Source of the DNA: JBGQAS01 sp963699305
GTDB lineage: Bacteria; Chloroflexota; Anaerolineae; Anaerolineales; Anaerolineaceae
Reading direction: 5' to 3'
Length of the DNA: 64,000 nt
Assembly (NCBI GenBank): GCA_963699305.1
Contig: OY969431.1
Location: 1,736,001-1,800,000 of the forward strand
Shown here: positions 18,645 to 28,054 of the stretch, in pieces
Numbering within the stretch: the stretch's first letter is position 1
How the letters are laid out: each line of letters opens with the position of its first letter
Program-made: the position numbers and the translations under genes
Notes under the pieces: generated by a model
Told to the model about the DNA's origin: nothing
The model's database searches: none
Seen by the model: only the letters and a program-made list of their open reading frames with translations

Positions 18645-19517
18645 CTATTCGTAATAGTGCATGAAGATCTCTTCGAGGGTCAGGTCTTCGATCGTCAGGT
18701 CGGAGATCTTCCCACCGCTGATCAATTTCGTGATCGCGTTGATATCGCCCTTGTAGAAGAAGCTGAGCGTGCCATTCGCCTTTGCCAACTCGGTGACGCC
18801 GTCGATCTTGAACCGCTTTTCATCCAAGCCATCCGCTGTAATGCGGATCTTCTTGTAATTATCCTTCTGCAGGGTCTTGATGTCCTGGAGGTTGATGATG
18901 CTGCCTTCCTTGATGATCGCCACCCGGTTGCACATTCTCTGCACTTCGCCCAGGATATGCGATGAGAAGAAAACGGTCGCGCCGCGCTTGTTCTCCTCGC
19001 GGATGAGGTTGAAGAACTTGTGCTGCATCAGCGGGTCGAGCCCGGCGGTGGGTTCATCCAGCATGATCAGCTTTGGCTGATGCAGGAGACCCTGCACGAT
19101 GCCGACCTTCTTCTTGTTGCCGTAGGAGAGATCGTCGATCCTTCGTTTCAGGTCCAGTTCCATCAGGTCGGACAGTTCATGCAGCCGCTTGGTGCAGTCT
19201 TTTTTGTAGAAACTGGCGGAATACTTGAGCAGGTCGAGCACTTTCATGCCTTCGTAATAAAAGACCTCGGAAGGCAGGTACCCGATCTCCTGGCGGATCT
19301 CAGGACCGAACTTGATGCAATCCTTGCCGAAGATCTTCGCCTCGCCCTTGGTCGGGTAGATCAGGGAGAGGAACAGCCGGATGGTGGTGGATTTTCCGGC
19401 GCCGTTGGGACCGATGAAACCGAAGATCTCGCCTTCTTCCACGTTGAAGGAAACATCCACGATCCCCCGGGATTTTCCGTAGTACTTGGTCAGGTGGTTG
19501 ACTTCAATGATGCTCAT
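18645..19517 (-). CDS. ABC exporter ATP-binding protein
   Basis: 290-aa ATPase of an ABC-2 exporter. Walker A GPNGAGKST is near residue 40, the signature is the variant LSYGNKKK, Walker B is LIMLDEPTAGLD, and about 80 C-terminal residues form the DUF4162-like tail common in this subgroup. Start chosen at ATG 19517 with AAGGAGAG upstream; the frame is open seven codons further. It is the first gene of the operon with the two permeases. A divergent or other regulator is not visible. Confidence 0.92.
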   Translation of the reverse strand: MSIIEVNHLTKYYGKSRGIVDVSFNVEEGEIFGFIGPNGAGKSTTIRLFLSLIYPTKGEAKIFGKDCIKFGPEIRQEIGYLPSEVFYYEGMKVLDLLKYSASFYKKDCTKRLHELSDLMELDLKRRIDDLSYGNKKKVGIVQGLLHQPKLIMLDEPTAGLDPLMQHKFFNLIREENKRGATVFFSSHILGEVQRMCNRVAIIKEGSIINLQDIKTLQKDNYKKIRITADGLDEKRFKIDGVTELAKANGTLSFFYKGDINAITKLISGGKISDLTIEDLTLEEIFMHYYE

Positions 19518-19694
19518 TCTGACTCTCCTTTTTGGCAAGCCGATTTAAAAAAATAAACGGTGAAATGGGTCAATGGAATTTCAGCTCACCGTGATTTACT
19601 CTAACACCGCAGGATGGCAATGTCAAGATGATTCGGGTGGATTCCCATGGATGTCAGAAAAATAAGCTGGACACCTCAACAGATAAGGCAATCT

Positions 19695-20678
19695 TTATCG
19701 TCCAACCTTTGCCAACACCGCCAGGATGCGGGTGGAACAATCAATCTTTCTGTCCTTTGCGTCCCGCCAGGAATCCGAAAGCGGGAAACTGATATCCGCA
19801 CGGGCGGAGGAACCCATGTCCCACAAGCCATCCGACCCACGCTGCGACCAAATCCAGTTGATGGCGTCACCTGCCGCGTGATTCCAACTCGGAAAGCGGG
19901 ATAACACCTCCAGGGCAGTCAACCAGCCGCAAAAGCGGGGCGATGAGATCACCGGAAAATCGCTCAAGCGGTGGGGGGTGACGTAGTACATCCCTTCAAC
20001 GCGCCACCAAAGCCATTGCAGCAGGCTGTCTTCCAACTCCGCCGGGAGGGAGTGCAACCCGCAAGAGAGGATCAACAGCGGATACAGCATACCCAGGTGC
20101 AGGTACTTACCCGGGGTGAAAATGGCGTTGAGCTGTCGGTGTGCAGCTCGCTCGGCGGCGGCATTGTATGTGCCGGAGATGAAGGTGCGCTTGAGGATCT
20201 CAGCCCATACGGCGTGATATGGGGGCATCATTGGATGCAGCGGGTCAACCTTTGCCAGCATGCCGGCGGTGATGAAGCGGGTGTTCACCACCCAGCCTTC
20301 GTGCTTTTCCGCCCAATCCGACCACTGCTCCTGCCCGAGCAGGAATTTTTCAATGTAAACAACGGCACGCTTCAGGATCACATCGTCCTTGTCCAAACCG
20401 AGGGATAACGCACGCTGGATGGCGGCTTCGCTGGTGCGGAATGTCTTTTTTACCTTGGTATCCTGCGAGTGGAAGCGACCCCAAATGCCGTTGGATTCCT
20501 GGGCACTTTCCAACTCTTTCACCCAATGGGTTTGCAGTGCGGCAGATTTGGCGCTGATCAGTTCGGGATCATCGGGCTTGAGAAACAGGACATCACGCAG
20601 CAAGCGGAAACGCGGGACGGGATGCGGGTCAAGCGATAATACTTTTGCAGCAATGGTTGCCAACGATTCCGTTTTCAC
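19695..20678 (-). CDS. Alpha/alpha-toroid (squalene cyclase-like) protein
   Basis: 327-aa soluble protein of helical hairpins with toroid-type turns (AQESNGIWGRFHSQDTK, WEL-like WNHAAGDAINWIWSQRG, GSDGLWDMGSS). It has no DxDD cyclase acid and no CaaX-transferase zinc ligands that I can place. It starts at GTG 20678, 17 bp after the preceding gene's stop. It is third in a cluster with a DEDDh exonuclease and a nucleotidyltransferase-like protein. It is related in fold, and only weakly in sequence, to 10649-11665. The role is unknown. Confidence 0.65.
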   Translation of the reverse strand: MKTESLATIAAKVLSLDPHPVPRFRLLRDVLFLKPDDPELISAKSAALQTHWVKELESAQESNGIWGRFHSQDTKVKKTFRTSEAAIQRALSLGLDKDDVILKRAVVYIEKFLLGQEQWSDWAEKHEGWVVNTRFITAGMLAKVDPLHPMMPPYHAVWAEILKRTFISGTYNAAAERAAHRQLNAIFTPGKYLHLGMLYPLLILSCGLHSLPAELEDSLLQWLWWRVEGMYYVTPHRLSDFPVISSPRFCGWLTALEVLSRFPSWNHAAGDAINWIWSQRGSDGLWDMGSSARADISFPLSDSWRDAKDRKIDCSTRILAVLAKVGR

Positions 20679-20695
20679 AACGACTCGCTAATGAT

Positions 20696-22023
20696 CTAGG
20701 CTTTTGCCATCTCATCCATGTATTGCTTGACGGTTGGCAGACCGGTCAACTTCTCGTAGAAGAAATTATTGACAATATTGATCACCTCGGCGCGCGCGGA
20801 TTCCGCCTGGGGCGAGAGCGCTTGGCCGCGCGTCTCACGGGAAAGCATATCCCGCAGGCGCAGCAGCAGCCGTACGATCTCCACTTCCTGTTCCCCTTCC
20901 ATCAGCTTGACCACAGTGGTGATCAGTTCATCGGTCTGACCGAGGAGTGTTTCGATCGATATGCTGCCACCGGGCTTGAAACAGTCATCGACGGTGCGGA
21001 TGAGCGACCACACCTGGTAAAGCACCGTGGTGGGTTCATCAAACAGTTCGCGCAAAAATGCGGCTTCCTCGTAACGCCCTGTCAGGCGGAAAATGTTGTA
21101 CATGCGCTTGGCGACCTTGCCGTAATTCACGTCCTTGGTCAGGTACTTTTTGACTTCCTTCTCCAGTTGATGCACATAATGATCGAGCGCATCGCTGGAT
21201 ACATGCTTTGCCAATTTGCTGAACACCGGCAGCGCATCCGCTTCCAGGTACACTTCCTGGAAATAGGGATCCAGGTATCCATCCAGCGCGGTGATGCTGC
21301 CATCGGGCGCTTCCCAGGTGACATCCAGCATGTTGCTGGCATTTGCCAGCTGCTTGTGCACCACATCCGCCACCACCCAATCCAGCTTGCACCAGCCGGG
21401 ATCGGATGCCACTTCGTCCCAGGCGATGGTCAGAGGGGTGCCATCCTTTTGGGCTGCCTCCAGTTTGCCGGCTTTCACTTCCGCAGCGGTCCAGGCGATG
21501 GGCGAGCCGGCTTTGCATTCGCGGTCGCCGCGCAGCACATCCTGCGGATAGTTGCCAAACTTGACCTCGATGAGCTGATACGTTTCACCTTTGAAAGCAG
21601 CCAGTGCCTTTTCACGGATGATCCGCGCCAGTGTGGTGCAGGCTTCCTCACGGGTGGCGGTGCGGATGTTCACTCGCTCAAAGTAATCGGCATCGCCGGG
21701 GTAGGACTGGATCTTGGATTGCGCAGCCGAGCCGGAGATGGCCAGCGCCGTTTCGACCACCGGGGGCTGGTCGGGGAAACCGACGACCTCGCCGATGCGC
21801 CGGAAATGCGCCAGTTCCTGCGGGCTGAAATCGAGCATGGTGATGCGATGCCCAAACACACCGCTATCCTTATCCAGGGTGATGTCATCCTGCGATTGGG
21901 CTGCCATGGCAGTCAGCCACTGCAGGGCTTCAGCTTCTTTAACTCCACGCCCAGCCGTTTGGCAGATTCCACAATACGGACCAGCTCTTCGCCGGGTTTA
22001 TGTTGGGTTTGGGATGCCGTCAT
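20696..22023 (-). CDS. Uncharacterised protein with nucleotidyltransferase-like signature; frame break at 21938-21940
   Basis: Repaired length is 442 aa. ATG at 22023 follows AAGGAGGACCTG. One A missing from the run at 21938-21940 breaks the frame, after which the protein is intact (GVELKEAEALQWLTAMAAQ across the join). Residues about 95-115 read ISGSAAQSKIQSYPGDADYF: a Gly-Ser followed 11 residues later by DAD, the spacing of the polymerase-beta-type nucleotidyltransferase metal site. The C-terminal half is helical. It starts 26 bp inside the exonuclease gene, so the two are coupled. I cannot assign a substrate. Confidence 0.6.
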
Positions 22024-22594
22024 CAGGTCCTCCTTCGTTCATGCGTTTTGCCTGCTCCTCGAGCAGCTTGAGAAAAATATCCGCCTGGTCCTGGGCATCC
22101 TTGAGGGCATGGTGGGAGAGGACACGGTTCTCCAGGTAACGGCGGGTGACATCCTTGAGCGATGCATCGCTCCACTGCGATCCGGTGAGACCCATGAAAT
22201 ATGCGCGGATATCCAGGGCGTTGTGCCCGAATGGATTCGCATCCAGGTAGCGCTGGAAATAATCGTTGACGAACATCCAATCGAAGGGGGCGTTGAAACC
22301 CACAAAGATGGGATATTTCCCTGCGGGTAAAACGCGGTGGACCCAATCCGCGAACTGATGCATGGCATCCCGGGGCGGGATACCGTGCTCCACAAGCTGT
22401 TCCAGGCGTAAGCCGGTGACCTCGAGCGCTTCGGGGACAGCGTTGGCGGAAGCAGGTTTGAGCTCGACGTAAAAGTTTTGCCGCGGTACCGCCAGGGTGC
22501 AGGCGCCGATGGACAGGAGCGAATAGGTGCTGGGGTTGGGACCGGATGTTTCCACATCCACGGAAATATAGCGATCCAGTTCGGGAATGCGCAT
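21998..22594 (-). CDS. DEDDh 3'-5' exonuclease (DnaQ/RNase T-like)
   Basis: 198-aa exonuclease of the DEDDh class. Exo I is SVDVETSGPNP (Asp/Glu), Exo II is FNAPFDWMF, and Exo III is HHALKDAQDQA with His and Asp five residues apart. It probably trims nucleic acid 3' ends in repair or RNA turnover; DNA or RNA preference cannot be told. Start taken at ATG 22594 (MRIPELDRY); an in-frame Met lies two codons upstream. Its 3' end overlaps the nucleotidyltransferase-like gene. Confidence 0.88.
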   Translation of the reverse strand: MRIPELDRYISVDVETSGPNPSTYSLLSIGACTLAVPRQNFYVELKPASANAVPEALEVTGLRLEQLVEHGIPPRDAMHQFADWVHRVLPAGKYPIFVGFNAPFDWMFVNDYFQRYLDANPFGHNALDIRAYFMGLTGSQWSDASLKDVTRRYLENRVLSHHALKDAQDQADIFLKLLEEQAKRMNEGGPDDGIPNPT

Positions 22595-22636
22595 GAACAC
22601 TGTTCTCCGTTAATAATTGTAGCATGGCGAATGCTT

Positions 22637-22744
22637 GTCATTGTGAGCAAAGCATTCCAGCCCATCAAAGGTAAATCCCTTTTTCCACTTCGACGATGCG
22701 ATTGCTTCGCCCCTCACGGCGTTGCCTGAGGGGCTCGCAATGAC
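22637..22744. repeat. 108-bp palindromic element with terminal inverted repeats
   Basis: Ends GTCATTGTGAGC and GCTCGCAATGAC are 11/12 inverted repeats. Inside lies a CCCCTCA/TGAGGGG stem. Elements with GTCATTGCGAG-type ends are known short non-coding repeats in several bacteria, so this is probably one copy of a genomic family. Confidence 0.6.
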
Positions 22745-23117
22745 GGACGAAGGGTATTCGTTTTCACAAAAAAAACGAATAAGAAACGAATCAGTTCTGG
22801 AATGCGATTTAATATCCGATGATTAAGATGCAGTTGCATTATTCGTTTTCTCCCCTCGAAATTACCTCGGGGTGCTACACTCCGTTCCGCAAAAAAATTG
22901 GGAACGAAAAACGAATATTTAATATGTTTTTTTGTATTCTATTGTTAATGTGCAGTTGGTTTACGACCACCTATATACTAGGACGAAATAATAAGAATAC
23001 AACCTGTCAAAACTATCATATTCTTTCGTATAGATTAATTATTATTTTCCAAGAATGTATTAATGAGACACTCTCACAGCATTTCATGCTGCTCAGTGCA
23101 CCGAAGCGGTGTCTTTT

Positions 23118-23170
23118 TTCGCATAGATTTAAAATTAATCAAAAGGCGCTCATCTCTGAGCGCCTCACTG
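23118..23170. repeat. Hairpin repeat, copy 1
   Basis: TTTTTTCGCATAGATT followed by GGCGCTCA-TCTC-TGAGCGCC (stem 23145-23164). The same flank and core recur at 24742-24838, 24839-24909, 27929-27955 and 29125-29155. Confidence 0.6.
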
Positions 23171-23191
23171 CCGCTATTTCTTGTCAGCTAA

Positions 23192-24254
23192 TTAAAAATC
23201 AGGTGGACCTAAACGAACACCGATCCGATATCCACTATCACAGAAATTCAAATCTCCCCCCCTATACACTTTTACATAAAGCGTGAAATTCGCATAAAAA
23301 GGCGGAGATTTAGGAGCTATTGGTGTATAGGTTGTGTCAACGCTATGAAGTTCGATTGGATTTAGATATGAATTTACATAAATATCCATATAATAGTTGT
23401 TCCCAGCGTTTTCTAATTTTAACCTCAGTTTCGATTAGCTCATTCATGGGTTCGTAAATAGTGAATTTATACCAATCTTCGTCTGTTTTTGGAACGACGT
23501 TGGCTGTTCTAAAGTCAGCAGAGTGAGCTGTATTAATATTTTCCATTTCAATAGCAGAGACAAATGTGTCGCCTATTGTAGCTTGATCATCACCATCTTC
23601 TATGCATTCACAACCATCTGCGTAAACTCCGTCAACATCGTAAAAGGAAGAATTGCACGATGAGATACAGCAACTGCCGCTGCAACATCCTCCGGTAGCA
23701 TTAGGAACATTACATGTATTAGGAATACAACTCGGTGGTGGCTCAGTGGTCGCCGTAGGAGGTTCCGTGGTCACAGTAGGTGGTTCAGTTGTTGCGAAGT
23801 TGACCAGCATGCATAGGGGATCACCGTTGCTGTCATACCCTGTATGCATTGGTTCGGGGGACAATTCTTTCCTGCAAGAACCAAGTTTCCCGGGATTCCC
23901 TGCATACCTTGAGGACCTTCCGGGCCTTGAATACCAGGTAATCCGATGAGCCCTTGGTTACCCGTATCGCCCTTATCGCCTTTTTCACCTTAGTACCTTG
24001 AAGTCCTTGAATACCGTTCTCCCCTCCCTCCCTTGAGAACCTTGGTCACCTTTTTCACCTTTAGGACCAACGATGCTCCATTCGATGTAGGTCTCCTGTG
24101 GTTTGCAATCCGATGTCTCTTTTACAATTCGAACCTGTCCTTCATCCTTAACACAGGCACGGATCACGCCGCCATCCGTGAAAGCATAGGCGGTGCCTGC
24201 CATCATTCCAAGCACTAGGATGATACCCAAAATAATGAAAATCCTCTTTTTCAT
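23192..24254 (-). CDS. Secreted collagen-like protein, four frame breaks
   Basis: Starts MKKRIFIILGIILVLGMMA, a clear signal peptide or anchor ending near TAYA. A short beta-rich domain with two Cys (RACVKDEGQ, SDCKPQE) follows, then Gly-X-Y collagen-like repeats (about residues 65-110), a TTEPP-repeat linker, a Cys-rich knot (GGCCSGSCC region) and a C-terminal domain resembling bacterial pre-peptidase or PPC-type modules (DEDWYKFTIYEP). Frame breaks: missing bases at 24021-24024, 23990-23991 and 23838-23840, extra base at 23417-23420. All are in short homopolymers. Repaired length is about 354 aa. It may be a surface stalk; ligand unknown. Confidence 0.65.
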
Positions 24255-24457
24255 ATCCTCTCTCCCTTCCGAATTGAATTATTGAATAAACCTTGCGCAA
24301 CGTCTTCTTTATCCATCAACCTCCCTGATTAAAGTAATTTGTTCGTAACTCTCTGCTGGTAAATTAACGATTTTTTCAAATGTAGTTCTTTGTTAACTCT
24401 TCCACCCTAAATAAGCAAAAAAAATCCCTGGCAGTGGACCCAATGATCTCCCCAATT

Positions 24458-24493
24458 TAAAAAAAGCGAAGTCCTCCATGGAGGTTTCGCTTT
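24458..24493 (-). terminator. Rho-independent terminator (leftward)
   Basis: AAAGCGAA-GT-CCTCCATGGAGG-T-TTCGCTTT palindrome. Read on the minus strand it ends in seven T, so it would stop transcription coming from the beta-helix lipoprotein gene. Confidence 0.6.
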
Positions 24494-24639
24494 AGTGTTA
24501 CCAATTCTTGGTTGTTATAGATCCAACAATGTACTAAAAACTGGTCCGATTAAATTTAGAGTGAGCACATCATAGCACGAAAAGAATTGAAATTCAATGC
24601 CCTGTTAAAATTGACACCCTAACGCAAGAAGCGCTCTCC

Positions 24640-24909
24640 CATACAGGGCACCAACACTCAAAATCAGTGCAGCAAAAACCGTTGACACCGGTGGGACGGT
24701 GAGGCACCGCCCTCAAAAACAGGGTAGCAAAATACGCTAAAGCACCGTGTTTTTTCGCATAGATTAACGAAAAGGCGACTAGCACTCAAACCCAGTGCGC
24801 AAAATGCGCGGGATGGTCGCCCTACGGACTTCGCGAAAATCAACAAAAAAGCGCTCATCAGCTCAAAGCACTGCGCGCAAGTTGCGGGATGAGCGCTCTA
24901 CTGACTTAC
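24640..24909. repeat. Four tandem degenerate hairpin units (copies 2 and 3 of the dispersed repeat included)
   Basis: Units share CTCAAAnnCAG followed by GCAAAA or GCAAG. The last two have outer arms GGCGAC/GTCGCC (24775-24820) and AGCGCTCATC/GATGAGCGCT (24849-24898) and both carry GGGATG before the right arm. Spacing of the core is 55, 73 and 77 bp. The tail CTACGGACTT of the third unit is shared with copies at 27.9 and 29.1 kb. Confidence 0.55.
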
Positions 24910-25902
24910 TTATGGCTTTACTTCCAATTGCGTCCAATCGAGATTGGCGTGCCAGTTGTTTGTCGATTCCCCGGCTACAGGTCCGCAATTCCCTGCATTC
25001 CAATATGGATTCTCGGTGCCATCGTAACCAAACCAGCGCACCTGGTTTCGAGCTATCTCATTTCCGGAACACTCTCCCGAGTACTGATTCCAAATAGAAA
25101 TACCCACATTGGAACCCGGACGCATTTTTCCATAAACGATGTTATCAGTTATATGAATATCCGTACCGCATGCGATACCGATACCAGTCATTCCCGGTGA
25201 AAGATACGTGTTGTAACGAATAATCATATGTGCACCACAGCCATCCCCCATCATTGCTCCCGATCCAGAATCACTCACCCAATCTGTGCCTTGAAAAGCG
25301 TTATATTCAATGATCAAAGGGTCGGATTCTGAAGCCCCGCCCGATTGATAAATGGAAATGATATCTTCCGTGATGCCGCCGATGCCTTTATTATGGGCAA
25401 CGTATCCGCCAAAGGATTTGTTAAACTGTACAAAGTTTGAATGTCCAGAGCCAAATGTCCCATCCCCGACATTCTGATACCGGTTCCAAGTGACGGTTAC
25501 ATTGGTGGAGTCGAGAATATAATGGCTCCGACGACATTGGAAAAATCGTTGGCAGTGACCGTAACATTGTCACATTGTTCAATAATGATTGCGACGTCTG
25601 CAATATCCACAAATTGCTTACCTGTAATCGTCACATCAGAACAATTCATAAGATGAATGGGTCCAGAAGGTGTCCGGCTTAAAACTGGAACCGACCAGGG
25701 GTCGGATGATGTTGGTGATGGTTCCATCGTCGGAGTACTGGTATTTATCGGCGTGTTCGTTGGATCGGGGGTACCAGTCTCTGTCACAAGCAGGGATACG
25801 GGATTATCCGTCAATAAGCCGGTATTATTTTGTGACTTATCACGCTGCTTCACAGCCTGCAATACAGATGCAAATTAATATTACCAAACCTATTTTATTC
25901 AT
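24910..25902 (-). CDS. Lipoprotein with right-handed beta-helix domain, two frame breaks
   Basis: From ATG 25902 the protein starts MNKIGLVILICICIAGCEA, a lipoprotein signal with lipobox IAGC. A Thr/Pro-rich linker (GTPDPTNTPINTSTPTMEPS) leads to about 230 residues of parallel beta-helix coils (CSDVTITGKQF, CDNVTVTANDF, IIEYNAFQGTDWV, IHITDNIVYGK), typical of pectate-lyase-like or carbohydrate-binding folds. Frame breaks lie at about 25840-25850 (one extra base) and 25512-25520 (one missing base); repaired length is 330 aa. It should be anchored outside the cytoplasmic membrane. Substrate unknown. Confidence 0.65.
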
Positions 25903-26059
25903 TTTCTTCTCCCACCCAACTCTAGTATAGCAAGATGAACTTAAATATCATGCCATATAAGCATAGCATACAATTCATTCTAGAGACGGAAATAATAAAA
26001 AAATGTTTCCCCTCCCATTAGAACTACCCTATAATGGAGTGAAGTTTAAGGAGATTTTC

Positions 26060-27030
26060 ATGCCCCAGTTCTGGAATGTCTTTATTTTCGTCCTGATCGG
26101 AATTGCGCTTGCGAGCATCGCTGCCATTTTGGTTCGCTATTTCAAGGATATGCGCGCTGCCCGAGAGCGGGTAAAGAGTCTCGGCAGCCAGGTGATCGAG
26201 ACGCCTTGCGGTTCCATTGAGTACCTCCGGGCTGGAAGCGGTTACCCGGTGCTGGTTGTGCACGGTGCGTTGGGGGGTTTCGACCAGGGATGGTGGCTGG
26301 CGAATGGATACGACATCACAAAACACCAGGTCATTTCCGTTTCGCGGTTCGGTTATTTACGCTCATCATTGCCGGCGGAAGCCAACCTTGACCTGCAGGC
26401 GGACGCTTTTGCATGCCTGCTGGACGCGCTAAAGATCCCACGGGCAGCCGTCTTTGCCGTCTCGGGGGGCGCCACCGCAGCCATCCGGTTCGCTGCCCGC
26501 CATGCGGAGCGCGTCTGGGATTAATCCTGCTTTCTCCGGATACCCCGGGGACAGTTTATATCGATATGCCGCCCCGATTTGTGTTTGATACGTTGCTGCG
26601 CAGTGATTTACTGTATTGGGTACTGGTGACTTTTTTTGGAAAGACGCTGCAAAATTGGATGCGCCTGGTACCCAGGGATTATGTTCTCACCCCTGAATAC
26701 AAAGCTCTCATCAAAAAGGTGCAAGCAGGAGACATGCCCATCAGCCAGCGGATCGACGGAATGATCTTCGAAAGCTACACCTCATTACCTGAATTCACGG
26801 CTTCGGTCACCCCAGGCAGCCCTTACCCGCTGGATGAGGTCAAAACCCCGGTGCTGATCATCGATGCGCTGGACGACCCGTTAACGATAACGGAAAATGT
26901 ACGCGAGCTGGCGAACAAATTGCCCAACTCCCGCCTGATCCTGGTGCCAGAGGGCGGTCATTTGCTCTTCGGGCATGTTGAGGAAGTTATAACCGAGATT
27001 GCGCAGTTCATAAAACACCAAGCGGCTTGA
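26060..27030 (+). CDS. Membrane-anchored alpha/beta hydrolase, frame break at 26517-26519
   Basis: ATG at 26060 follows AAGGAG. One N-terminal helix (FWNVFIFVLIGIALASIAA) anchors an alpha/beta-hydrolase domain. Oxyanion loop is VVHGALGGFDQGW, nucleophile elbow is AVSGGA with Ser in the family position, acid region is IDALDDPLT, and catalytic His is in PEGGHLLFGH. One G is missing at 26517-26519, so the frame ends at 26524 and resumes at LILLSPDTPG. Repaired length is 323 aa. It lies 32 bp before a second hydrolase, so an operon is likely. Confidence 0.75.
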
Positions 27031-27062
27031 CCGCTAAAATTGCCTTCCAAGGAGTTTAACTG

Positions 27063-27915
27063 ATGACAAAAATGTCGATCCGGGGAATCTCGCTTAACGT
27101 AAAGGTCACCGGGCACGGAAATCCGCTGGCGCTGATGCATGGCGGGCCGGGCGCGGACCATCACACGATGGAGTCCTTCCGGCCGTGCGCGGACCAGTTC
27201 ACCCTGGTCTTTTATGACCATCGCTGCAATGGACGTTCCACGGGGGCAGAGGTTTCATCCATGACATGGGAAAACCTGACCGCGGATGCGGATGCCTTGC
27301 GCCAGGCGCTGGGCTTTGAAAAGTGGGCGGTGCTTGGGCATTCCTTTGGCGGGATGGTCGCCCTTGAGTACGCGCTGCGCTATCCCAACCGACTGTCCCA
27401 CCTCGTGCTGCTGGATACGTGCGGTGAGAGTAAATGGGCCATGGAGAACGCCCCGGAAGAACTTGCAAAACGCGGTTTCAGCCCGAAGACGGTGGACCTG
27501 GCACGGCGCTTTTTCAACGGACAGATAGCCCATCACGAAATGATGCTCGCCATGATGAAATTCGGCAGAGCCTACTTCCATCATCCCGGCACATTGCAAA
27601 TGATGCACATTTGCCCCCGAGTTGCGGTCGAAAATGCGACCCGAAGCGCTCAACTTTGGGTTCGGCACGCTGCTGAGGGGCTGGAATGTCATGCAGCGCC
27701 TGGGCGAGATCAAAACGCCGACACTGGTCCTGGCGGGAAAGCACGACTTCCAGTTCCCGCCGGAACACCAGGAGGCGCTCGCAGCAGGGATACCCAATGC
27801 CCGTTTGCAGATCATTGAGAACGCGGGGCATAATTCGGCGGCGGAGCGACCTGCCGAGGTCTTGAAGGCGGTGAGGGAGTTCATAGCGAGCAAGAATTCA
27901 ATTTCCAGCCATTAA
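27063..27915 (+). CDS. Alpha/beta hydrolase, proline iminopeptidase-like; frame break at 27614-27618
   Basis: Soluble alpha/beta hydrolase. HGGPGADHH is the HGGPG oxyanion motif of the proline iminopeptidase/lactonase group, Ser lies in GHSFGGMVA, acid in LAGKHDFQF, His in ENAGHNSAAE. An extra C in the CCCCC run at 27614-27618 shifts the frame; the second half continues from PELRSKMRPEALNFGFG. Repaired length is 283 aa. It follows another hydrolase closely. It could equally be an epoxide hydrolase or esterase. Confidence 0.75.
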
Positions 27916-27928
27916 AAAAAACGAAAAA

Positions 27929-27955
27929 GCTCTCATCCATGAGCGCCCTACGGAC
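27929..27955. repeat. Hairpin repeat, copy 4
   Basis: GCTCTCAT-CC-ATGAGCGC followed by CCTACGGACT, the same core and tail as copies 2, 3 and 5. Located 14 bp after the hydrolase stop, where it may also act as a 3'-end structure. Confidence 0.6.
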
Positions 27956-28054
27956 TGTCATGTTTTTTCTCGGAAAGAAATGTGGTTGATGCAATTAAAG
28001 AATTTTTTCAGTCATAGCTATAATTATTTTAATAAAATCCGGGAGGCTGGTGAT

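Larger units (their letters stand above)
22601..23191. other. Intergenic region with dispersed repeats
   Basis: About 590 bp, A/T-rich, without a convincing gene. It holds the 108-bp palindromic element at 22637-22744 and a hairpin repeat at 23118-23170. An open frame on the + strand (22819-23286) overlaps the end of the collagen-like gene and has no start signal. Confidence 0.6.
24255..24909. other. Intergenic region of tandem degenerate hairpin units
   Basis: 655 bp with no supported gene. It contains a 31-bp palindrome at 24463-24493 and, from about 24640 to 24909, four related units each carrying a CTCAAA-N-CAG core at 24657, 24712, 24785 and 24862. Open frames on the minus strand here only read through the repeats. 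Confidence 0.6.

Noticed and set aside
20645..22330. 561-codon frame on the + strand
   Set aside because: Antisense to three well-supported genes (toroid, nucleotidyltransferase-like and exonuclease); composition is a mirror of their codon use.
22819..23286. Open frame of 155 codons on the + strand
   Set aside because: No ribosome site, A/T-rich and Cys/His-scattered, runs through a repeat and over the 3' end of the collagen-like gene.
24640..24909. attC/integron array
   Set aside because: The tandem hairpins do not fit RYYYAAC...GTTRRRY ends, there are no cassettes between them and no integrase.
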